The notes under the pieces: generated by a model
What the model saw: the letters and a program-made list of their open reading frames with translations, nothing else
Told to the model about the DNA's origin: nothing
Database searches by the model: none
Assembly (NCBI RefSeq): GCF_012223425.1
Contig: NZ_CP038799.1
Coordinates: 5,936,249 to 6,000,248 of the forward strand
Source of the DNA: Mycolicibacterium frederiksbergense
GTDB lineage: Bacteria > Actinomycetota > Actinomycetes > Mycobacteriales > Mycobacteriaceae
DNA: 64,000 nucleotides
Direction of reading: 5' to 3'
Shown here: positions 24,609-32,609 of the stretch, one piece after another
Layout: the number at the start of each line of letters is the position of its first letter
How positions within the stretch are numbered: the first letter of the stretch is position 1
Made by a program: the position numbers and the translations under genes

Positions 24609-25190
24609 GTGACGTCCGCCGAACCGGCTCAGTTCCGCACCGCGGTTGCGGCCATGAATGCGGCCACCGTTCGGCCGGAAATCGAGCTGGGACCGATCCG
24701 ACCGCCGCAACGCCTGGCCCCCTACAGCTACGCGCTGGGCGCCGAAGTGCGCCATCCCGATGCCCCGGTCGTGCCGGAACGCTCCGAGGGCGATGCCTTC
24801 GGGCGGCTGATCCTGCTGCACGACCCCGAAGGCGCTGAGGCCTGGGACGGCACCATGCGCCTGGTCGCCTACATCCAGGCCGACCTGGACTCCACCGAGG
24901 CCGTCGACCCGCTGCTGCCGGAAGTTGCCTGGAGCTGGCTGGTGGACGCCCTTGCCGAGCACGGCGAGGCCGTCACCGCCCTGGGCGGCACGGTCACCGC
25001 CACCACGTCGGTGCGCTACGGCGACATCTCCGGCCCGCCACGTGCCCATCAACTCGAGCTCCGCGCCTCCTGGACGGCCACCAACCTGGAGTTGGGCCCG
25101 CACGTGCAGGCCTTCTGCGAGGTCCTCGAGCACGCGGCCGGTCTGCCGCCTGCCGGAGTGACCAGCTTGGGATCCCGCACCCGCGCCTGA
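24609..25190 (+). CDS. DUF3000 family protein (Rv2680-like)
   Basis: A protein of about 193 residues, conserved in Actinobacteria, with no known function. RPEIELGPIRPPQRLAPYSYAL is the family signature near the N-terminus. The GTG at 24609 follows TAGCGT (24595-24600) by eight bases and gives the short N-terminus usual for the family. The ATG at 24588 with an AGGTGAG ribosome site is the alternative. Its stop overlaps the RNase D start (TGATG), and that pairing is conserved in M. tuberculosis. Confidence 0.82.
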   Translation: MTSAEPAQFRTAVAAMNAATVRPEIELGPIRPPQRLAPYSYALGAEVRHPDAPVVPERSEGDAFGRLILLHDPEGAEAWDGTMRLVAYIQADLDSTEAVDPLLPEVAWSWLVDALAEHGEAVTALGGTVTATTSVRYGDISGPPRAHQLELRASWTATNLELGPHVQAFCEVLEHAAGLPPAGVTSLGSRTRA

Positions 25191-26464
25191 TGACCGAGCC
25201 CGAAGAAGAATCCGGGGACACACCCGAACCGGAAGCGACTCCCCTGCTGGCCCCTGCCGACGGCGTGCCGCCGCTCGCCAGCTATCCCAGCGATATCGTG
25301 CGGGCGGCCGAACTGCTGGCCGGCGGCACCGGCCCGTTCGCGATAGACGCCGAGCGCGCCTCGGGTTTCCGCTACTCCAACCGGGCCTACCTGGTGCAGA
25401 TCCGCCGGGCGGGCGCGGGCACGGTGCTGATCGATCCGGTGAACCACGGCGGCGATCCGCTGCAGGTGATGGCGCCGCTGGCGAAGGTACTGGCCACCGA
25501 CGAGTGGGTGCTGCATGCCGCCGACCAGGACCTGCCATGTCTGGCCGAACTCGGGATGACCCCGCCGAGCCTCTATGACACCGAATTGGGGGCCCGGCTG
25601 GCCGGATTCGAGCGGGTGAACCTCGCCGAGATGGTGCGTCGCCTGCTGGGGTTGGGTCTGGTCAAGGGTCACGGTGCCGCCGACTGGTCCAAGCGCCCGT
25701 TGCCCGCGGACTGGCTCAACTACGCGGCACTCGACGTGGAGGTGCTGCTGGAGTTGCGCGCCGCGGTCGCCGCCGCGCTCGACGAGCAGGGTAAATCAGA
25801 TTGGGCCGCACAAGAATTCGAGTTCCTGCGGACCGCTGAACCCACCGTCACCCGGCGTGACAGATGGCGCCGCACCTCGGGCATCCACAAGGTGCGCGAT
25901 CCCCGGGCGCTGGCCGCGGTGCGCGAGTTGTGGACCGCGCGTGATCAGATCGCGCAGCGCCGCGATATCGCACCCGGCCGGATCCTGCCCGACGCGGCGA
26001 TCGTCAACGCCGCCACCGTGGATCCCGACACGGTCGAAAAGATCGTCGCGCTACCAGTTTTCGGTGGAAGCCGGCAACGGCGCGGCGCACAGGTCTGGCT
26101 GGACGCCTTGGCCAGGGCCCGTCAGGACCCGAACCCGCCGACGGGTTCCGAACCACTCACCGGACCGCCCCCACCGGCCCGCTGGGCCCGGCGCAAGCCG
26201 GAGGCCGCCGAACGGCTGGAGGCCGCCCGCGGCGGTTTGTCCGAACTCTCGCAGCGGGTTTCGGTTCCCACCGAGAATCTGCTGACACCCGACACCGTCC
26301 GGCGACTGTGCTGGGACTGGCAGCCCGTCGAGGACATCGCGTCGGCCGTCGAGGAGTTCCTGACACAGGCCAGGGCCCGGCCGTGGCAGCGCGAGCTGAC
26401 AGTGCCGGTGCTGACCGCGGCGCTGACGCCGAAACCCGATGAGCCCGAAGGCGCTACGCCCTAG
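25190..26464 (+). CDS. rnd: Ribonuclease D-like 3'-5' exonuclease with HRDC domain
   Basis: A 424-residue protein matching Rv2681. The DEDD exonuclease domain has FAIDAERASG (first acidic pair), LHAADQDLPCL (second) and DWSKRPLPADWLNYAALDVEVL (final residues). An HRDC domain follows (about 225-300) with a C-terminal helical repeat. Rnd-type nucleases trim the 3' ends of structured RNAs such as tRNA precursors. The first base of the ATG is the last base of the preceding stop. The 3' end overlaps dxs by four bases, tail to tail. Confidence 0.9.
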   Translation: MTEPEEESGDTPEPEATPLLAPADGVPPLASYPSDIVRAAELLAGGTGPFAIDAERASGFRYSNRAYLVQIRRAGAGTVLIDPVNHGGDPLQVMAPLAKVLATDEWVLHAADQDLPCLAELGMTPPSLYDTELGARLAGFERVNLAEMVRRLLGLGLVKGHGAADWSKRPLPADWLNYAALDVEVLLELRAAVAAALDEQGKSDWAAQEFEFLRTAEPTVTRRDRWRRTSGIHKVRDPRALAAVRELWTARDQIAQRRDIAPGRILPDAAIVNAATVDPDTVEKIVALPVFGGSRQRRGAQVWLDALARARQDPNPPTGSEPLTGPPPPARWARRKPEAAERLEAARGGLSELSQRVSVPTENLLTPDTVRRLCWDWQPVEDIASAVEEFLTQARARPWQRELTVPVLTAALTPKPDEPEGATP

Positions 26465-28371
26465 TCGAACCGTTGGCCGACGTGTTCGGCCACCGTGGAA
26501 CCCAGCGCCGCAACCCAACCGGTGATCTGACGCGCGATGTGCTGATCGGTCAGACCGACGTCGGTGAGCACCTCATTGCGCGAGCCATGCGTCTGGAATT
26601 CCTGTGGCACGCCGACATCGCGGCATGGCACATCGATTTCGGCGGCCCGCAGTGCGGCGGACACCGACGACCCGATGCCGCCGTGCACACCGTTGTCCTC
26701 CAGGGTCACCACGAGCTTGTGCGCGGAGGCCAGCGCGTGCAGCGCCTCGGGCACCGGCAGTACCCAGCGCGGATCGACGACGGTCACACCGATGCCGTGC
26801 TGCTGCAGACGCTGCGCGACCGCCAGGCCCATCCGGGCGAACGAGCCGACCGCGATCAGCAGCACGTCGTCGGAGGACCCGGCGCTCGGCTTGGCCAGGA
26901 TGTCGACCCCGTCGCGCCGCTCCAGCGCCGGGATGTCTTCGCCAACGGAACCCCTCGGGAACCGGATGGCCGTCGGGCCGTCCTTGACCTCGAGTGCCTC
27001 GCCGAGTTCCTCACGCAGACAGGCGGAGTCACGGGGTGCGGCGACCCGCATGCCAGGCACGATGCCCAGGATCGAGAGGTCCCAGACACCGTGGTGGCTG
27101 GCGCCGTCGGGACCGGTGACACCCGCGCGGTCCAGCACGATGGTCACCGGAAGCTTGTGCAGCGCAACGTCCATCATCATCTGGTCGAAGGCGCGGTTGA
27201 GGAACGTCGAATAGATCGCCACCACCGGGTGCATGCCACCCATGGCCAGTCCGGCGGCCGAGGTCATCGCGTGCTGCTCGGCGATACCGACGTCGAAGAG
27301 GCGGTCCGGATACAGCTGGCCGAAAGCGGCCAGGCCCGTCGGGCCGGCCATCGCCGCGGTGATCGCGACGATGTCACGGCGACGCTTGGCGATCTTGATC
27401 AGTTCGTCGGAAAAGGTGCCGGTCCAGCCCGGGGCGGACACGGCGGTCGCCTGGCCGGTGATCGGGTCGATGATGCCGCAGGCGTGCATCTGCTCGGCTT
27501 CGTCGGCCTCGGCGGGCGCGTAGCCCATCCCCTTGCGCGTGACGACATGCACGATGACCGGCGCGTTGAAGCCGCGGGCGTGCCGCAAGGCCGCTTCGAC
27601 AGCGTGCTCATCGTGGCCGTCGATCGGACCGACGTACTTCAGGCCCAGATCGGTGAACATGGCCTGCGGCTGCAGCGCGTCCTTCAGGCCCGCCTTCACG
27701 CTGTGCATGCACTGATAGCAGATCTCCCCGATGACGGGCACACCGCGAACCACGTCGCGGCCCTTCTCCAGGAGCTTCTCGTAGCCGGGTTGCAGCTGCA
27801 GGGCCGCCAGGTGATCGGCCAGCCCGCCGATGGTGGGCGCGTAGCTGCGGCCGTTGTCGTTGACGACGATGACCACCGGCCGCTTTGCTGCGGCGATGTT
27901 GTTGAGCGCTTCCCAGCACATACCGCCGGTCAGCGCGCCGTCACCGACGACGGCGACGACATGCCGATTGCGGTGCCCGGACAGTTCGAAGGCCTTGGCC
28001 AGACCGTCGGCGTAGGACAGAGCCGTGCTGGCATGGCTGGACTCGACCCAGTCGTGCTCGCTCTCGGCGCGCGCCGGGTAACCCGACAATCCGTCCTTCA
28101 TCCGCAGCTGGTCGAAGTCGGCGGCGCGTCCGGTCAGGATCTTGTGCACATAGGACTGGTGCCCGGTGTCGAAGATGATCGGATCGTGCGGCGAATCGAA
28201 GACCCGGTGCAGCGCCAGCGTCAACTCGACGACGCCGAGGTTCGGGCCCAGATGCCCACCGGTTGCAGCGACCTTGTGAATCAGGAATTCACGGATTTCA
28301 CCGGCCAGCTCAGCGAGCTGCGACTGGGACAGGTGCTGCAGATCGGCGGGACCGCGGATCTGTTTAAGCAT
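26461..28371 (-). CDS. dxs: 1-deoxy-D-xylulose-5-phosphate synthase Dxs
   Basis: A 636-residue thiamine-diphosphate enzyme matching Rv2682c (dxs1). It makes DXP from pyruvate and glyceraldehyde 3-phosphate, the first step of the MEP isoprenoid pathway. The ThDP motif is GDGALTGGMCWEALNN (about 150-165). The pyrimidine-domain DVGIAEQHAMTSAAGLA and the transketolase C-terminal domain are present. TAAACT lies six bases before the ATG, so a leaderless start is likely. nhaA lies 27 bases upstream on the same strand. Confidence 0.95.
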   Translation of the reverse strand: MLKQIRGPADLQHLSQSQLAELAGEIREFLIHKVAATGGHLGPNLGVVELTLALHRVFDSPHDPIIFDTGHQSYVHKILTGRAADFDQLRMKDGLSGYPARAESEHDWVESSHASTALSYADGLAKAFELSGHRNRHVVAVVGDGALTGGMCWEALNNIAAAKRPVVIVVNDNGRSYAPTIGGLADHLAALQLQPGYEKLLEKGRDVVRGVPVIGEICYQCMHSVKAGLKDALQPQAMFTDLGLKYVGPIDGHDEHAVEAALRHARGFNAPVIVHVVTRKGMGYAPAEADEAEQMHACGIIDPITGQATAVSAPGWTGTFSDELIKIAKRRRDIVAITAAMAGPTGLAAFGQLYPDRLFDVGIAEQHAMTSAAGLAMGGMHPVVAIYSTFLNRAFDQMMMDVALHKLPVTIVLDRAGVTGPDGASHHGVWDLSILGIVPGMRVAAPRDSACLREELGEALEVKDGPTAIRFPRGSVGEDIPALERRDGVDILAKPSAGSSDDVLLIAVGSFARMGLAVAQRLQQHGIGVTVVDPRWVLPVPEALHALASAHKLVVTLEDNGVHGGIGSSVSAALRAAEIDVPCRDVGVPQEFQTHGSRNEVLTDVGLTDQHIARQITGWVAALGSTVAEHVGQRFD

Positions 28372-28398
28372 CCCGCCAGTTTAGCCACGCAACACCCA

Positions 28399-29709
28399 TC
28401 AGTCCTGTCGAGGCTGGTAGATGTCGGGCACTCCATCTTGATCGGCGTCCATTGTCTCCTCGTGCTCGATACGCCGATATGAGGCGTTTCGGGTGGCCAG
28501 GAGTACCGAGGCGAGCAATGCCGCAAGCAGGGAGCCGACCAGCACGCCGACTTTCACAAATTCGTCACGTTCGGAACCGAGCCCGTAGGCGAGGTCACCG
28601 ATCAGCAATGACACCGTGAATCCGATACCGGCGAGCATCGACACCCCCAACACGTCGACCCAGCGCAGCGAGGAATCCAGCTCGGCCCTCGTCAGCTTGG
28701 ACAACGTCCAGGTGACGAGGAAGATGCCGATCGGCTTGCCGAGCACCAGGCCGAGCACGATGCCCAGCGTGATGGGGTCGGTGAGGGCTCTGGCGAGGCC
28801 GCTGAAACCGCCCAAGCTGACCCCGGCGGCAAAGAACGCGAACACCGGGATGGCGATTCCCGCCGAGATGGGTCGCGAGCGGTGCTCGAAATACTCGGCC
28901 ATGCCGGAATCGGTCTCGACGCCGCGGCGTGTCGCGGCGCGGTGCACCGGCACCATGAAGCCGAGCAGCACACCGGCGACGGTGGCGTGCACGCCGGACT
29001 CGTGCATCAGCACCCACGTCGCGATGGACAGCGGGATCAGGATCCACCAGGCCTGAACGCCGCGCTGGACGCAGACCGCGAAGATGGCCAGCGGAACCAG
29101 CGAAAGCCCCAGGGCGGCGACGTTGAGGCTGTCGGTATAGAAGACGGCGATGACGGTGATGGCCAGCAGGTCGTCGACCACGGCCAACGTCAGCAGAAAC
29201 ATCCGCAGCGCCGACGGCAGATGGGTGGAGATGACGGCCAGCACAGCCACCGCGAACGCGATATCGGTCGCCGTGGGGATGGCCCACCCCTTGAGCGCGC
29301 CTTCTCCCCCCTGCGAAGCGACCGCGACGAAGATCAGCGCGGGCACCACCATGCCGCCGACCGCGGCGGCGATGGGCATTGCGGCCCGCCCGGGGTCCCG
29401 CAGATCACCGGCGACGAACTCGCGTTTGAGTTCCAGGCCGACGACGAAGAAGAAAATGGCGAGCAACGCGTCGGCCGCCCAGGCGCCGAGGCTGAGGTTC
29501 AGGTGCAGCCCGAAGGGCTCGCCGCCGACTTTCATGTCCCGAAGCGCGAAATAGCTTTCCGCCCAAGGCGAGTTGGCCCAGACGATCGCGGCGGCGGCGG
29601 CGATCAGCAGAATGATGCCGCCGACGGTTTCCTTGCGCAGGATCTCGGTGACCCTGCGCGTTTCCCGCCACGAGCCGCGGCTCAACAGTCTATTGCGGTC
29701 TTCGGTCAT
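28399..29709 (-). CDS. nhaA: Na+/H+ antiporter NhaA
   Basis: A 436-residue, roughly twelve-helix antiporter that exports Na+ in exchange for H+. FFFVVGLELKREFVAGDL, PTATDIAFAVAVLAV and VDDLLAITVIAVFY carry the conserved acidic residues of helices II, IV and V. The ATG at 29709 has an AAGGGAGA ribosome site, so the upstream extension is rejected. The C-terminal tail ends in DADQDGVPDIY, a calcium-binding thrombospondin type 3-like motif not usual for NhaA. The M. tuberculosis locus has other genes here, so this is an accessory site. Confidence 0.92.
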   Translation of the reverse strand: MTEDRNRLLSRGSWRETRRVTEILRKETVGGIILLIAAAAAIVWANSPWAESYFALRDMKVGGEPFGLHLNLSLGAWAADALLAIFFFVVGLELKREFVAGDLRDPGRAAMPIAAAVGGMVVPALIFVAVASQGGEGALKGWAIPTATDIAFAVAVLAVISTHLPSALRMFLLTLAVVDDLLAITVIAVFYTDSLNVAALGLSLVPLAIFAVCVQRGVQAWWILIPLSIATWVLMHESGVHATVAGVLLGFMVPVHRAATRRGVETDSGMAEYFEHRSRPISAGIAIPVFAFFAAGVSLGGFSGLARALTDPITLGIVLGLVLGKPIGIFLVTWTLSKLTRAELDSSLRWVDVLGVSMLAGIGFTVSLLIGDLAYGLGSERDEFVKVGVLVGSLLAALLASVLLATRNASYRRIEHEETMDADQDGVPDIYQPRQD

Positions 29710-29835
29710 CGATTCTCCCTTGGTCAGCGTGGCGCGAACGCCGACCAGACTTCCCGGCACACCGGGTGTCAGGTTACCGGTGCGTGGGTGTCGGTGTGGA
29801 ACGAGTCCACGGCCGTCGGCAGCTTCGGGCACGCG

Positions 29836-29872
29836 GTCGATCAGTTCGGCCGGCTCCGCCGAACTGATCGAC
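29836..29872. repeat. Perfect 15-bp inverted repeat next to the IS insertion
   Basis: GTCGATCAGTTCGGC (29836-29850) and its exact reverse complement (29858-29872) are separated by seven bases. It lies in the nhaA upstream region. The last five bases belong to the target-site duplication of the insertion element. No T-run follows on either strand, so it is not a classical terminator. It may be an operator or a preferred insertion target. Confidence 0.75.
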
Positions 29873-29881
29873 ACCACCGCC
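29868..29881. repeat. Left target-site duplication of the IS481-family element
   Basis: TCGACACCACCGCC immediately precedes the left inverted repeat and is identical to bases 31308-31321. Fourteen bases is within the range known for IS481-family elements. Confidence 0.9.
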
Positions 29882-29932
29882 TGTCATGTCTCAAGACATC
29901 GGTGACAGTTCTGCATCAGGACATCGGTGACA
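29882..29932. repeat. Left terminal inverted repeat of the IS
   Basis: This 51-base end matches the reverse complement of 31257-31307 except at two positions. The motif GACATCGGTGACA occurs twice within it, and a third partial copy follows near 29950. Confidence 0.9.
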
Positions 29933-29978
29933 CTTCGAGGGGTCTTGGTGGTGACACTTCTGCGCCGAGGCTGCGGGG

Positions 29979-31247
29979 GTGGCTGTTAATGAACCTATCG
30001 ATCCTCGTGTCCGGTTGGCGATCTCACAGTGGCCTGATGACGCGCCGCGTGGGGCGGTCTCGACGTTCTGCGCCGAGCACGGCATCTCCCGAAAGTCGTT
30101 CTACGCGTTACGTCAGCGCGCGAAGACCGATGGGCAGGCCGAGGTGCTCGAACCCAAGTCTCGGCGGCCGAAGTCGAGTCCGTCGAAGTTAACTGAGGAG
30201 GTTAGGCAGCAGGCCGTGGCCGTGCGTGCCGCTCTGGAGGCTTCCGGCCGCGACCACGGACCGATCAGCGTGTACGACAAAATGCACGCGATGGGCCTGC
30301 CGCAGGTCCCTTCCATCGCAGCGTTGGCACGGATCTTCCGTGAGGCCGGTGTGGCTCGTCTTGAGCCCAAGAAGAAGCCCCGCTCGGCATGGCGACGGTT
30401 CGTCTACCCGGCCCCGAACGCGTGCTGGCAAGTCGACGCCACCCAGTACGTGCTCACCGGTGGCCGCACGTGTGTGATCTTCCAACTCATCGACGACCAC
30501 TCCCGCTACGCGGTGGCCTCCCATGTGGCGTGGACAGAGACCGCCGAAGCGGCCATCGCAGTGTTTGACAAGGGCGTGGCAGCCTGTGGTGTTCCCCAAC
30601 GGTTATTGTCGGACAACGGAATTGCGCTCAACCCCTCGCGGCGTGGCTACCTCGGCCGACTCGTCAAACACCTATCGCGACTAGGGGTTCAGGCGATCAC
30701 CGGCAAGCCCGACAAGCCCACCACCCAGGGCAAGAACGAACGCTTCCATCAGACCTTGTTCCGCTACCTCGACAAGCAGCCGCTTGCCAGCACGCTGGCC
30801 GAGTTGCAGGCCCAGGTCGACGCGTTCGACGACATCTACAACACCGAACGTCCCCACCAAGGGCTGCCAGGACGCGTCACACCGCGCACGGCCTGGGAGG
30901 CAATCCCCAAAGCTGACCCACCGCGCCCCAGGCCCGACGCGCCGGTTCTTCCAGCGGTCACCACACCGCGCAGGTCTGCGCCCACCGACCTCCCCGCCGG
31001 CACCAAAGTCGCAACCCTGACCAGCGCCGGCGCATTCGTCCTCGCCGGAGTTCGCTATCAAGTCGATGGCGGGCGCGGTTTCGAACAGGTCTTGGTGGTC
31101 ATCGACGGCGAGAAGATCACCGTGGCTGACCTGGACGGCGAAGTCCTCATCGAACACACCCGACCCGCACCGGGCGTGAAGTACGTCGGCAACGGACGCC
31201 CCCGCGGTCCACGCCCCAAGAACGAGAAACCGTCACCGATGTCCTGA
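29979..31247 (+). CDS. IS481-family DDE transposase
   Basis: A 422-residue transposase. The N-terminal helix-turn-helix spans about residues 10-50 (VSTFCAEHGISRKSFYALRQR) and the integrase core about 140-320. The catalytic triad is D153 (WQVDATQY), D212 (LSDNG) and E254 (GKNERFHQTL). The start is a GTG at 29979. The C-terminal codons and stop run into a copy of the terminal repeat motif. The gene is intact, so the element may still be able to transpose. Confidence 0.92.
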   Translation: MAVNEPIDPRVRLAISQWPDDAPRGAVSTFCAEHGISRKSFYALRQRAKTDGQAEVLEPKSRRPKSSPSKLTEEVRQQAVAVRAALEASGRDHGPISVYDKMHAMGLPQVPSIAALARIFREAGVARLEPKKKPRSAWRRFVYPAPNACWQVDATQYVLTGGRTCVIFQLIDDHSRYAVASHVAWTETAEAAIAVFDKGVAACGVPQRLLSDNGIALNPSRRGYLGRLVKHLSRLGVQAITGKPDKPTTQGKNERFHQTLFRYLDKQPLASTLAELQAQVDAFDDIYNTERPHQGLPGRVTPRTAWEAIPKADPPRPRPDAPVLPAVTTPRRSAPTDLPAGTKVATLTSAGAFVLAGVRYQVDGGRGFEQVLVVIDGEKITVADLDGEVLIEHTRPAPGVKYVGNGRPRGPRPKNEKPSPMS

Positions 31248-31256
31248 GACATCAAC

Positions 31257-31307
31257 TGTCACCGATGTCCTGATGCAGAACTGTCACCGATGTCCTGAGA
31301 CATCACA
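31257..31307. repeat. Right terminal inverted repeat of the IS
   Basis: Pairs with 29882-29932 over 51 bases with two differences. It ends in ACA directly before the right target duplication. Confidence 0.9.
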
Positions 31308-31321
31308 TCGACACCACCGCC
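31308..31321. repeat. Right target-site duplication of the IS481-family element
   Basis: Identical to 29868-29881. Its first six bases, TCGACA, form the likely -35 of the 13E12/HNH gene promoter. Confidence 0.9.
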
Positions 31322-31336
31322 CGGGTCGTGTAGTAT
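31308..31336 (+). promoter_or_regulatory. Promoter of the 13E12/HNH gene
   Basis: TCGACA (31308-31313) as -35 and TAGTAT (31331-31336) as -10 are separated by 17 bases. The ATG lies seven bases after the -10, giving a leaderless transcript. The -35 lies inside the right target duplication of the IS. Confidence 0.7.
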
Positions 31337-31351
31337 CGAACACATGTTCGA
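31336..31351 (+). promoter_or_regulatory. Consensus LexA binding site (SOS box) over the start codon
   Basis: TCGAACACATGTTCGA is a perfect mycobacterial SOS box. It begins at the last base of the -10 and spans the transcription start and the ATG at 31344-31346 of the 13E12/HNH gene. Confidence 0.88.
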
Positions 31352-32609
31352 ACAGTCGGCGACCGACGAGCTGCAGGCCCGCGAGGCGGCGCTGCGGGAT
31401 CGTATCGCTGACCTGGAACGACACAAGTCCGTCGCCGCTGCCGAGCAAGCCCGATGCGCTGCTGAATGGGACGCCGTCCGCCGCCAGCTCGAAGCGCGGG
31501 CCGGCATGCCGGCCAAGCGGCGCGGACGCGGTCTCTCCTCGGAGATTGCGCTCGCGCGCCGGGATTCGACCGCGAAGGGCGATCAACACCTCGGGTTCGC
31601 CAAGGCATTGGTCCATGAAATGCCCTGTACCCTGGCCGCTTTGGAGGCGGGAGTGCTCTCGGAATGGCGGGCCACCATCATCGTGCGGGAGTCGGCGTGC
31701 CTGACGGTCGAGGACCGCCGTCGGCTCGATCATCGGATGTGCGGCGATCCGGCCGCACTCGACGGATTGGGCAACAAACGGATCACCGCGAAGGCCAAAG
31801 CAATCGCCTACGAACTCGATCCGCACGCCGTCGTCGATCGGGCCGCCAAGGCGCCAGAGGAACGCACGGTGACCACCCGTCCGGCGCCGGACAACATGCT
31901 GTACCTGACCGCGCTGCTACCAATGGCGCAGGGAGTCTCGTGCTACGCCAGCCTGAAACACGCCGCCGACACCAATCCCGACGGGCGTTCACGCGGACAG
32001 ACCATGGCCGACACCTTGGTCGAGCGCGTCACCGGGCGCCCGGCCGACGTCCCGGTGCCGATGACGGTGAACATGGTGCTCTCCGACGAAGTCCTCCTCG
32101 GCAACAGCGACGCCAGCGCAGTCGTCCAGGACTACGAACCGATTCCGGCCGCGGTGGCGCGCAGGATGATCACCGATGCCATCGATGCACAGGGCTGGGT
32201 CGAGCTGCGCCGGCTCTACGCCGCCCCGGAGAGCGGCGCGCTGGTGGCGATGGACTCTCGCGCCCGGGCGTTCCCGAACGGTCTGGCACAGTTCATCCGG
32301 CTGCGCGACCACACCTGCCGAACCCCGTACTGCGATGCACCGATTCGCCATATCGATCACGCCGAGCCGCATGCGCGGGGCGGCCGAACGAGTGCCCTGA
32401 ACGGTCGAGGCTCGTGCGAGCGCTGCAATCACGTCAAGGAACAGCCGGGCTGGACGGTCCGCACCCTGTTCGATCCGGGTGGCAGGCACGTGGCCGAGCA
32501 CACCACCCCCACCGGGGCCACCTACCGATCGACCGCGCCACCGATTGCCGGCGGTCTGCGCATCCTGACCCGTGACGTACACCTCGTCACCGTCAACCGC
32601 GCGGCCTGA
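31344..32609 (+). CDS. 13E12-repeat family HNH endonuclease domain protein, SOS-regulated
   Basis: A 421-residue DUF222 plus HNH protein. Residues 1-50 are a predicted coiled coil (DELQAREAALRDRIADLERH), DUF222 covers about 60-300, and the zinc HNH motif is CRTPYC, HIDHAEPHARGG, CERCNHVK (about 329-372). These proteins are multicopy in mycobacteria and several are LexA-controlled. The perfect SOS box over the start codon predicts damage induction. It ends directly against the convergent RNA methyltransferase gene (stops at 32609 and 32610). The biological role of the family is not established. Confidence 0.88.
   Translation: MFEQSATDELQAREAALRDRIADLERHKSVAAAEQARCAAEWDAVRRQLEARAGMPAKRRGRGLSSEIALARRDSTAKGDQHLGFAKALVHEMPCTLAALEAGVLSEWRATIIVRESACLTVEDRRRLDHRMCGDPAALDGLGNKRITAKAKAIAYELDPHAVVDRAAKAPEERTVTTRPAPDNMLYLTALLPMAQGVSCYASLKHAADTNPDGRSRGQTMADTLVERVTGRPADVPVPMTVNMVLSDEVLLGNSDASAVVQDYEPIPAAVARRMITDAIDAQGWVELRRLYAAPESGALVAMDSRARAFPNGLAQFIRLRDHTCRTPYCDAPIRHIDHAEPHARGGRTSALNGRGSCERCNHVKEQPGWTVRTLFDPGGRHVAEHTTPTGATYRSTAPPIAGGLRILTRDVHLVTVNRAA

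Larger units (their letters stand above)
29882..31307 (+). mobile_element. IS481-family insertion sequence (1426 bp)
   Basis: The element begins TGT and ends ACA. Its ends are inverted repeats of 51 bases (29882-29932 and 31257-31307) that differ at two positions. Each repeat holds two direct copies of GACATCGGTGACA, probably transposase binding sites. One DDE transposase gene fills the interior. Identical 14-bp duplications flank it, so the copy is complete and recent enough that neither duplication has decayed. It sits between nhaA and the 13E12/HNH gene. Confidence 0.92.

Noticed and set aside
26473..28482. 669-codon open frame on the plus strand opposite dxs
   Set aside because: It is the complement of an intact, strongly conserved dxs and has the low-complexity Arg/Gly/His composition of a GC-rich antisense frame.
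29882..32609. The IS and the 13E12/HNH gene as one composite mobile unit
   Set aside because: The inverted repeats and 14-bp duplications enclose only the transposase; the HNH gene lies outside the right duplication.
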